This document shows positions 54,798-64,000 of a DNA stretch of 64,000 nucleotides, one piece after another. The translations under genes and the position numbers were made by a program. Below the pieces are notes generated by a model that was not told where the DNA came from, ran no database searches, and saw nothing but the letters and a program-made list of their open reading frames with translations. Source of the stretch: Vanrija pseudolonga (Eukaryota; Basidiomycota; Tremellomycetes; Trichosporonales; Trichosporonaceae); contig NC_085850.1 in the NCBI RefSeq assembly GCF_020906515.1, positions 3,348,001 to 3,412,000 on the forward strand, read 5' to 3'. The first letter of the stretch is position 1. Each line of letters opens with the position of its first letter.

Positions 54798-57700
54798 GTT
54801 GGTGTGGTTACGGCGGGGCCGAACTCGCTCGGGAGGTCTCTGGTCGCCCCAGTTGGCTCCCAGCATACCTCGTTAGCTGATAATCTCGGCAGAAACGACC
54901 GATTCTAGGCGATATAGACGGACTGGTGATTGTTGTAGAACAAAACCGTGACGAGACAATAGTTTAATCACCGCGTCGTGTGTTCTAAGATGCCGCTGCG
55001 TGGTCGATGTGATGGGCCGCCAAGCGGACGGGATGCAGTCTGCATCGACGTGAGCCGGCGGCGGGTTCAGGAAAAAGGAGGACGACAGGGGCCAAAGGCA
55101 TGGGTGCTGCCGTACGCGAGGCGGCGACGAGGGTGGCAACAGACAAGACGAGCCCTGCGAATCGGTCGTCAGGTTGGGTGGCGGGCGGCGCCGCTGGTAG
55201 TGAGCATTCCGACGTCTTTTGCACTGCCTCTCCCCGTCTGTCAAAGTTCCGGATCGGTGCATGGCGACTGGCGCGCTGGTAGTGGCGGCGGCTTGTCTCT
55301 TGTTCAAAGAGTGTTCGACACATCCAGCCAGCCTGCTTGTCAACGGTCCCGGTGCCACTTTTACCAGCCTCGCCCAATATAAAAAAAAAGTGCCGGGGCA
55401 TCCCCAACCGACACTCACAATGCTGTGCCCAGAGGCGTGGAAACGGCGTCGGTGTGTCATGGATACCGAGCCGAAAACGGTACGACTTGTGGCATAGGCA
55501 CGCGCGGCTCGGCGGCTCGGCGGCTCGACGACGGCGGGGAGGGCATTGGAGGTGTTGGCGCGCCGTCTCTGCACAAAGGTGACATAAGTGCCCGGCTGAT
55601 CGGTGCCCGGCGGTGGCGGGTTGTGCAAAGAAAGCACAGAACGCTCTCTTTGCCCAACCCAACTGGCGTGTTGGACGACAAGGAAGCGCCGGCACGGGTG
55701 TGCCCAGGGCCGCGCATCGGCCGGCGCTACGAAAGTGGATAAACGCACAGGTACGGCGCAACATCTCGCCGCTGCTGTAATAATGTGGCCCGTCACCGCG
55801 CCAGAGTTTGGCGGGACCCACGTCTGTGGGTCGCGGACATGGTGGGCCCGCAGGGCGTAGGGCGGCCGACATGCATGTTGTCGCCGATGAGAGGCACGAC
55901 GACGCTGTGGCGAGGGCCGACGGGGCAGGCAGCGGGGGCGGGGATGCAAGGACGGGAGCGAGAAGAGAAGCGAGAGACGACGAGGAGCTCGACAACCTTC
56001 GGCGGCATGCTTGCTTGTTGACCGAGATGCAAGATGTTCCAGCCACGGCGGACTGCGCGCTGCGCACTGGCACCCCCACTACTCAGATGCACGCAACGAC
56101 CAAGATATCTGGGGCACGCCGTCCCGTCTTCTCGCGTCACCTCACAGTCGTGACTCTTCTCTGGCTCACACCACTGCTCACGCCCTGGCGCGCCGAGCCA
56201 GGGCCACGGTCCCCACCAACCTAAACGAATGTCGTAACGTGAGCGAGGGACGCAGCATATCTCGTCTCGTCGGTCGCGCTGCCTCTCCCTCTCTGACCTC
56301 TCCCTCCTTCCCGGTACAAGCACTTGTGGCGTGTAATATGCATTGTCATTCTCGGGGGATTCGGTCGCTGATACCCCCGGCGCCACCGAGAAACTAGGAC
56401 AGACTATGGCCCATGGCCCCCCCCCCTCAACCCCCGCGCGTCGTAGGTGCGCGGCTGGAACCCACTGCGATTCCGGCGCACGCGCGCACTGGGAGGGGGA
56501 GGGCGGGCTGACTGGCGGATGTGAGCGAGGCAGAGCCAGAGCCAGAGCCAGAGCCAAAGAGAGCGTCGCGGACCTGGAATGGCAATGTCCTGGGTGGGCC
56601 GGCCGTCTTCCGTCATCGGGAGCAAGGACGACGCATCACGCTCACCACTGCAAAGCACTAGCTAGACTCGTGTTTGCTGCATCGACAATGATAACAACAT
56701 CATCATCATCTTCGTCATCACATTGACTGCTGCTACTGCATCGACAACTTTTTTTACTAGTCACGCTACTCGAGCCGGTCGATCTCTCCCCCTCCCTCTT
56801 CCAGCCCAGCGCCGCCGCCCCCCTTGGACTGAAGCGGGGTACCTTCAGCCTTGTTGATCCTTCACTCGCGCGACTCTCTGCCCGCATCGCCCCTACAGCC
56901 CCCCCTCTTCCGCCCCCTCATCTCGCCCTCGCGGCAATCACTCTGCAATCGACCCCATTCCATTTCCCGACACTTTGCATCGTGTGCCCTTTGTGCGACA
57001 ACATCAACGATTCCAGCATCCATCACTTCGGCCACTGGACTCAGTTGTTGCTGTCACTTGCACGTGCAGCCCAGCAACAGCCTCTGCGACTCCCAGCTCT
57101 CACCACCTCTAGCATTCATTTCCTCTCGAAGGAGGCCAGCTGGTAAACCTGAGCCCACTGGTGGACGAGACGACGACCACAAAGGACGACGACACACGCA
57201 CGCTCATCCCGCTGACCCAGAATCAAAAGAGGTACACACAACCTTGGGGCAGGTCAGGTCGCGGTACTCCGGCCGGCGAGGAACGACACGCGCACCGCGG
57301 CGACGGGTCGAATCCCTGACTACCATCACTCTCCACCCGTGTGCATCTCTGGAAACACGACCGGGGCCGCATACGCTTTACTTTTTTTTATTATTACTCG
57401 ACTCGTGCACGCCTTTTCAACCCCGGCATCTGGCGCGCTACCGCTAGAAGACCACCCGACGTGCAGAAACCCGCCGCCGCCAAGGTCGTTGTTGGTTCCA
57501 GAAGTTGGACGTTGCGACGCCATCTACGCCATTCCACGTGCACCGCAGGGTCTTGGACATTGCGAAGTGAGTAGCCTTGTTAAACGCTTTGAGGTTTGAG
57601 GGAAACGAGCCGCCCGATAGGCTACCGCGGGGAAATGTACCGCCGCTGCAATGGGTGGGCCGGGTGGGCGACCCGAGGGTCCCAAATTACCGCCTGGTAC

Positions 57701-58417
57701 CTGTTTCTGCCTGGTCCAGTTGGGCCAGCTCGCTCGTGGCATGACCCGATTAAGGTTCGGGAGCAGTGGCCGTGTCTACAGGACAGGTCGGTCGGTTGGG
57801 AGCGCTGTCGAGGACGGGTGCGTGACTAGACAAGCTCCCGGTCTTGCGTGATGTCCTGTCCTGAGCGGCGCGCTCGCCGGCTCCTGGCTCCTGGTCGTCG
57901 GCGGGCGTGCTGCGCCCCAGGCCGCAAGTTTCATTTCCGAGACCTTGTGGGTTTTGCTGTGCACCTGAGGTGTGGGGTGACCCGAAACAATGTGTCGAAA
58001 GACCGGCCGGCGGAAGGAGCGTCAAAGGTGGCAGGAGGAGGCAGAGCACACTCCCTCTATAGCAAGTGGGCTATGTGCACACGCCATATTGAGGAGCCGG
58101 GTCGCCGCTGCCATCACCGTTGCCGGCTGCTGCTGGTCCTGGTGCCGTTGCCTTGTCGCGCCGCCGGCCGCACACGCTCCCCCGCCTCGTCCTTGACCTC
58201 GCTCGTCCCTCCCAGCATCCCTCCCGGAGGATGACGACTCCCGCGGAAAGGGTGTTTTTCGTTCCAGGGACCGGGCTGGCGATCCAGGGTTGAGCCCTAA
58301 GGGTTACTCAACGGCACGCCAGCAGCACGGCAGTCGGCCAGCCCAGCAAAGCACCACAACACCCATCCGTAAGCCAACATTAGGTGCTCGGTGGTGGGTG
58401 TGGGTGGGGACCGACCA

Positions 58418-58450
58418 CTGCTGCCGCTGCTGCTGCTGCTGCTGCCGCCG
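58418..58450. repeat. CTG-type trinucleotide repeat
   Basis: CTGCTGCCGCTGCTG and further CTG units in non-coding DNA upstream of the velvet gene. Confidence 0.8.
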
Positions 58451-58835
58451 GTGAGCGGCCGCACAAGGCAGCGTCAAGCATTCTGCGACACAGCCAGCAC
58501 CGACACCAGCCTGCTCCTCCCTGTCTAGACCAGCTCTCGCGCTCCCTTGTCGCGTACCTCAGCAACCAGCTCCAACCCGCAAGGATGGACGGGCCAAGGT
58601 CCAAACCCACCTCCTCACCCCACCTGCTTCTACCTCACTGTCTTGTCGTGCCACGCACGCATCGGCAGCCGAGCCCCACCCACCTTGGTGCATAGCATGT
58701 CGACCGCTGGATGTTGCAGGCCCCACCCGTCCAGTGTAACGTGCTTAGGCTAAACTGGCCCTCACCGGTGGCGGTGGCTTTGAATGATCAGCAGCAGCCT
58801 AAATGGCTGACGCTGGTCATGCAATCTACGGTAAA

Positions 58836-58915
58836 GGCTGGCTGTTTGGCTGGTTGGCTGGCTGGCTGGCCGACCGGCTGGTAGGCTGGCTGGCTGGTTG
58901 ACATGCCAGCCAGCC
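58836..58915. repeat. GGCT array ending in a perfect 10-bp hairpin
   Basis: GGCTGGCTGGCTGG-type units run from about 58836. The last copy GGCTGGCTGG (58888-58897) faces its exact inverse CCAGCCAGCC (58906-58915) across an 8-nt loop. Confidence 0.7.
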
Positions 58916-59596
58916 CTGCCGGCTAGGCTCATACCGTCTAGGCCATTGGAATTCCAAAAGGCCAAGCATCCCATCGCTCCACTGCTGCTATGCACCCTGG
59001 GCACGCACTCTTGCGCATACACGCGATTTTACCGGGCAACCCACACGCACTCCCTCTGCAGTCTGCTCTCCCTCTTGCCTCTCGTCTCTCTCTCGTCTTG
59101 CTCCTTCTGCCCGTCATCCCCTCCTCTCCTATTGTTTCAATCCCCCAACCCAACTTTTTTTTCTGTCCCTTCCACCCTCTGCTTGTGCCCGGTGAGATCA
59201 CTGGTTCTTCCCCCCTGGTTAGAACTAGCATCTCGGAATATAGCAAAACGCCCTTAGACTCTTCCCTAGCGATCTTCCCTTCTTTGGATTATTGTTGTTC
59301 CAGCCGCCCGCACGCAACCCACCGCTAACAAGCCCTCTCCGCCATTTCTCAACCACTTGTCAACTCGCGCGTGAACATCCTCCACGACCTCGCGCCAACA
59401 CCGATCAACCCACACTCCATGTCACGACTTGACATTACACACACACATTCACTGCATCCACACGTCTCCAGCTTGAACATTTTGTTATCTATCCAACATC
59501 CGGCCGGCGCCGCAGCCCCGTCTCGTAACTGAGCCCCCCCGTGTGGGCGTGATCACGCCGACGGCGGCTGGGCGCACAAACATCTAGACACTTCCA

Positions 59597-61716
59597 ATGT
59601 CGGCCGCCAGTGGCTCTCCCAGCCACGAAGAGCCGGAACCAAGCACATCAACCCGGGAGCCCGGCGCACGCTCACCAGCCGCAACAAGCGAGCGACATGC
59701 GTCGCCCCCGACTCCAGCACAACGCAAGTCGGGAGCCGCCCAATGGACTGTTGACAAGTCGGCACCGCCAAATTCGTCTGGAGGTGACGAAATAAAACGT
59801 CCCCCGCCAATGGATGATTACTCGGACCAGTCCAGCAATGACAGTGACGAGGACAGCGACGAGCTGGACGACGCTGGCGATGAGCACGACCGAGATCGTG
59901 AACTCTCCGACGGCGCCCGGGGTGGCGACCCAGAAGACTTGACAGATAAGGAGCTGTGCGTATTGTTTTTTATTCCCCGCACTACTTGTGGCTCTAATGC
60001 GGTAGGGTTTATGTGCTGGAGGTCATCCAACAACCACAACGTGCAAGGGCTTGTGGATTTGGAGACAAGGTGAGTGGGCAGTGCCTCCTGCGATCGACTA
60101 TTGGACCCACTAATGTGCCTCACAGGATCGGCGCCCGTTGTCTCCACCACCAATAATCCAACTCAGGATATTCGACAAGATGGGCAAGCCCATCTCACCA
60201 CAGTACGTAAATGCACCATACCCGTCGATCTTTTGTGGAGCTGCCGCGGCTAACTGCTGGCCCAGCTCTGTTGACTTTCATCGATTTGTCTTGATGGTTG
60301 ACCTTTGGAACGGCGACCAGTCTCAACAACGGAGCATCGTTATGCACCCTGGAGCTCGCCAGGACCAGTATGCGTTGTTCACTCACACCACGTCACGTCC
60401 ATCGTCATCACATCCATATGACTCGGTGCCTCCTGCCTTTGGTCGTGCGCCCCTTGGTTCAGGTTCTGGGGCTTCAAGCGTACCACCAGTCGGCTGGCCA
60501 GGCTCTGAATGGCCAATGTATGGTGAGTAGAAATTCGCCAACTCACCACCCAATTTGCATCGTGCTCACAGTTCGCAGGTCGCCAGCAAAGCTACCCTTC
60601 TCCATCACATTCTTACCCCCACGGACATGGCTTTGCCTACGGTGGGCCCCCTCCGCCACCACCCCCAGTGTCAGGGTGGCCTCCAGCGGGGCCAGAGCAC
60701 GGTGGCCGGACAGGCTCTCTTCCTCCTCACATCACCTCTTCTCCCGCACCAATAGGATACAACTTGCCGCCAGATGCCAGGTACGACGACGTCCGGCCTG
60801 GCTCGTCCTCAGCAAGGTTTTCTGCCGAGCCTCAACACATCGGCCCCACCCGACCTTCACATTCTCCGCATGATACGGCCCGAGGCTGGACCCCGGAAAC
60901 CCCACATATGGAGTATGGCGCAGATCGTTCATTTCGTCCTGCTACAAGTGGCGGCGCTGAAGGTGGTTGGCGTCGCGAGGCAGTTTACCCAGGTTCGGCG
61001 GACTCTGGTCGACCACATACTGCCACGTATAGCGGCGACTGGGATCGCATGTACCCAGGCGGTTCGATCACGTCCTCACGCCCGTGGTCGTCAGCAGGAG
61101 AATCAGACCGGCGGCAGAACTCTTTATACCAGCATTCGCGGCCACCAGTCACCCCACAATCATCCATGCCATTAACCGCCTCCCCAGTGGGAACCTCGGC
61201 GAGCCTTTACCCCGATGCCTACGCAGAACGGGCAACCCCCACCTCCCACTATAGCAGGGTGCTCGTCGGATCCATGGGGGCCGTGTGCCAACGGTTAAAA
61301 GGCCTGAATGGCGACTACGGCCTCTTTTTCTTTGCTCACGACCTCGGTATCCGAACCGAGGGCACATTTTCACTGCGCTTTACCCTCGTTGACATTACAA
61401 CGTGAGCACTTTGCTAAACCAGCTTGCAAAGGACGAGTTGCTGATGTTATCCGAGTAGGTTATCGGTCGGCAGTGCCGTGAAAGACGATTCGGCCCCAAT
61501 CCTAGCTAGAATATTTAGCAAGTCTTTCACCGTCTAGTGAGCATTTTTAAGCCTCGTCTTGATGTGTAGGCTGACGATCGCAGTTCTGCAAAGCGCTTCC
61601 CGGGTGTCCTGCCAACAACAGACCTCACCCAATGCTTTGCTGATCAAAGTGTGCGCCTTCCAACGAGGCAGAAGCGCGCCCACAATGGGAGTAACAGCGG
61701 CAAGAGGAAAAAGTGA
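59597..61716 (+). CDS. Velvet-domain regulator, VelB-like, 617 aa
   Basis: Velvet factors are NF-kB-fold DNA-binding regulators of fungal development and secondary metabolism. Six exons, 59597-59955, 60006-60069, 60126-60522, 60579-61401, 61459-61536 and 61584-61716; introns 47-57 nt. The acidic/Ser-rich N terminus is about 118 residues. First half of the velvet domain: VLEVIQQPQRARACGFGDKD, RRPLSPPPIIQLRIFDKMG, FHRFVLMVDLWNGDQ. After a Pro/Ser/Gly-rich insert of about 275 residues, the second half: GTFSLRFTLVDITT (junction 4-5) and FTVYSAKRFPGVLPTTDLTQ (junction 5-6), then CFADQSVRLPTRQKR and a basic KRKK end that may be an NLS. A long disordered insert between the halves is typical of VelB, so VelB-like is favoured over VosA. 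Confidence 0.92.
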
Positions 61717-62328
61717 GCTCGAGCGGTGCCCTCGAGGAGGTGTAGAGGAGCCCGAACACAGCCGACTCATTCGGTGTGAATGCCTCTCCTCCCGTAGATA
61801 TAAAGTCACTACATATCCCTTTCCTTTTTATCATCTGCTGGCCCCAGAACAATATACATGCCTATAACTACTGCCTCAATGACATAGCCACGCCAACAAT
61901 ATCGACGACATTGCACATTGTCATACCTCAACAATATGTATCCCAATGAGCCAGAAGAGCGGATCGTGTGCACTGGCCCAGACCGTTACCACCCGACCTC
62001 TACCTGTCTTCCTCGTCAAGCACGTCCTGTTGCCATTCCTTTGGTGCTGCTATGTGGGCTGGGAAAAATTGCTGCGTGGACAAAATGTGATGGGGCTGGG
62101 TGGTGCCGTCACACACCATGCGTGGCACATTTAGGATCAACATGGTGCCCACGGCCATACACCATATGGAGCCACCAATCGCGACATCGGTTCCAGGAAC
62201 ACATTACGTAAACCATATATCGGACCCAATTTCCGGCCACCCACCCACTCAAAAGACAACAACAACAACACCCGAGGACAAACGTGAAATCATTCACGTT
62301 CATCCATCACCACTGCACACAACACACA
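61717..62328. other. Intergenic: velvet 3' region and promoter of the coiled-coil gene
   Basis: AT-richer than its surroundings. No gene or repeat of note. Confidence 0.5.
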
Positions 62329-64000
62329 ATGTCGGCAACACCACCGAAGCGTGTAGCACGAAGGGAGCGTGTCGGGGGTTACAGCTCGCCGTCAGCTGCG
62401 GTCGAAGACGAGGCGCCGGGAACACCAGGGCCGACGCGGGCGCGCATCAACCACCTCGAGAACCAGGTGCGCGAGCTCGTTCGCAAGACACACGCTGCAG
62501 AGGTGAGCTGCCTCTAGTGTGTGGATAGTTTAAGCTCATACATGACAGAGGAAGCACCGAGCCGAGATGACAACCCTCGAGAGCAAGCTCGCCGACCGGG
62601 ACACGCACCTCGCTACTGTCGCTCGTCGAGCGGACGAGGAGACACGCAAGAGCGCCAAGCTAGCTGGCGAGCTCGAGCGGTGCAAGACTGAGGGTGTGGG
62701 AATGCGTCAGGAGGTGGGTAGTGCGCTTGAGAAGACGCTGACGGTCAGTTGAACCTCTACTCGCTGGTACAGCAGCAGAAGGCCGTGCTCGCGCTCGCGG
62801 ACGAGCAGCTCCAGATCGTCGAGCTCGAGCAGCGGCTCCTCAAGGCGGAGAGTGAGCGCGTGATGCGCGACCACAAGCTCGTACTTTTCCAGTCGCGCGA
62901 GGACGATATGCTCGCGGAAGTGGAGGACAAGGCATCGCGGATCGCCGAACTCGAGGTGGGTGAGAGAGCAAGGACGACGAGCTGATGAGCAGGAGGCGCT
63001 GCAGTCGGCCAACACATCGCTGGCACACCAGCGTGCAGCGGAGCGCAAGGCTGCAGCCGTGGAGTGGACCTCGAAGAAGGACGAGTCGCGCGCCGAAGCC
63101 GAGGCCCTGCAGGCCAAGCTCGCCGCTCTGGAGGAGGAGCACGCGCAAGTGTGCACTGTGAACAGCAAGAACGTGGACAAGTACCAGAAGCTCAAGGAGA
63201 GGGAGAAGGAGGCCCAGGCGGAAATCAAGCGCCTGCTCAGCGAGGAGCGGCCCGACCCGGCAGCCGACTCGGACAAGGCTGAGCTTAAAGCGCAGCTTCG
63301 TGCCGCCAAGGTCGAGGCGGCGAAGCGGACAGAGGAGGCGTCTGATCTCGCCGAGGAACTCTCGGTACTCAAGGAGACGAGCAAGGAGAGGGAAAAGGCG
63401 CTCAAGGCAAAGTACCGCGAGGCGCAGGAAGAGCGGAACCGGCTCGCGGCGGTCGAGGTGGGTAGATGGTATGGCTCGTCCTGACCCATACAGGTGGAGC
63501 TGGAGGCCCTCAAGGCGGCGAATGCAAAGGCCGCCAAGGTCAAGAAGGAACCAGTCAAGAAGAAGGCTGCGTCGCGACCTGCTTCGCCGGTAGCGAAGGG
63601 CAAGGCGAGAAAGGTGAGAGACTACCACAAGATATGTGTTGCTGACAGCCCAGACGAGCCCTACAAGTGATTCAGACGACGAACCTCCCAAGAAGAAGGC
63701 TCCCAAGGCCAGTACACGCGCGAAATCTGTACTGGCGGACAGCGATTCGGAGAATACTCCACCAAAGGACGCGGACTCGGACGCGGGTAACAAGTCGACT
63801 GCCTCGATCCCCGACAAGAAGAAGAAGCGCAAGCTCTTTGGCGTGCAGACTGCATTCCAGTGGGATCCCGTCTTAAACGTGCGTTTTTAATGGAGGTGCA
63901 GCAGAGCTGAACAACGCAGAGCGGCGACGGTGTCATCCCTACGTTCCTCTCGCCCGTCAGACCGGCCGGAGCGAGTGGAACAATCCCCAGAGCGGGACTC
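62329..64000 (+). CDS. Long coiled-coil protein, C terminus beyond the right edge
   Basis: Seven exons seen: 62329-62502, 62549-62713, 62749-62955, 62993-63457, 63494-63613, 63654-63878 and 63920 to the edge; introns 35-46 nt, every junction in phase 0. Residues 35-385 are nearly continuous coiled coil (ELVRKTHAAERKHRAEMTTL, LELEALKAANAKAAKVKK), with no proline. A basic, Ser-rich linker follows, then the apparently conserved block KKKRKLFGVQTAFQWDPVLN and SGDGVIPTFLSPVRP. The KKKKRK stretch could be an NLS. The layout suggests a structural protein of the spindle, kinetochore or nucleus, but I do not recognise the family. Confidence 0.8.

Larger units (their letters stand above)
54798..59596. 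other. 4.8-kb gene-poor tract upstream of the velvet gene
   Basis: No supported gene. Long overlapping open frames on the minus strand (55949-54873 and 56079-54985) occupy different frames of the same DNA, lack motifs and are GC artefacts. Two short plus-strand stretches look slightly exon-like (about 57130-57230, LVNLSPLVDETTTTKDDD; about 57498-57568, FQKLDVATPSTPFHVHRR, ending before GTGAGT), but no gene could be assembled. The last 500 bp are pyrimidine-rich, as for a leader. Simple repeats and a hairpin lie at 58418-58450 and 58836-58915. Confidence 0.5.

Noticed and set aside
54873-56079. Two overlapping minus-strand open frames of 358 and 364 aa
   Set aside because: They share the same DNA in different frames, are rich in Arg, Pro, Ser and Cys, and show no motif or splice structure; typical GC-rich chance frames.
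55793-56557. 254-aa minus-strand open frame
   Set aside because: No motif, overlaps other open frames, and starts with an Ala-Leu run created by a simple AGAGCC repeat.
57304-57316. B-box-like GGGTCGAATCCC
   Set aside because: No A box or cloverleaf can be folded upstream, and the stems do not pair, so it is not a tRNA.
1-64000. CRISPR arrays, bacterial operons or biosynthetic cluster
   Set aside because: No regularly spaced repeats with unique spacers, no Shine-Dalgarno operons and no adjacent pathway enzymes; the window is eukaryotic throughout.

Overview
This is a GC-rich nuclear segment of a fungus, most likely a basidiomycete of the Tremellomycetes (Trichosporonales-like; this lineage is an inference). 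The evidence is dense genes split by many very short GT-AG introns (35-60 nt, often with a CTRAC branch site just before the acceptor), an intron-bearing nuclear tRNA-Leu, and fungal hallmark genes: a velvet regulator, an Fhl1-type FHA/forkhead factor, an Rtc4-like protein, a Pho80-type cyclin, Vps1 and the PKA regulatory subunit. All gene models were spliced by eye, using reading phase and family motifs.

Layout. 1-19.5 kb, all on the minus strand: a partial Ser/Pro-rich gene, a giant FHL1-type gene, an RTC4-like gene, tRNA-Leu(CAG), a membrane protein with a PPAY motif and seven PSAP motifs, a 3.4-kb gene-poor tract and an aldo-keto reductase. 20-29.4 kb, plus strand: an Mgr3-like mitochondrial TPR protein, an L-rhamnose mutarotase-like protein, a large HECT_2 (E2-binding) protein and an MFS transporter. 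29.5-31.8 kb, minus strand: a tandem cluster of four small secreted eight-cysteine proteins that I do not recognise; this is the best candidate for an undescribed system. 32.4-43.7 kb, minus strand: an APC amino-acid permease, a Pho80-like cyclin, a UPF0585/DUF938 methyltransferase and Vps1. 44.2-48.6 kb: two uncharacterised plus-strand genes facing a Kar9/GAR-type microtubule protein. 50-64 kb, plus strand: PKA regulatory subunit, an Arl3/ARFRP1-type GTPase with a 12-nt microexon and a 1.3-kb repeat-filled intron, a 4.8-kb gene-poor tract, a velvet factor and a coiled-coil gene running off the right edge.

Functionally the window mixes housekeeping trafficking (Vps1, Arl3, the PSAP/PPAY protein), nutrient uptake (APC, MFS), nutrient and morphogenesis signalling (PKA-R, Pho80-like cyclin, velvet, Fhl1) and one lineage-specific secreted family. 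I saw no metabolic gene cluster, CRISPR array or recognisable transposon.
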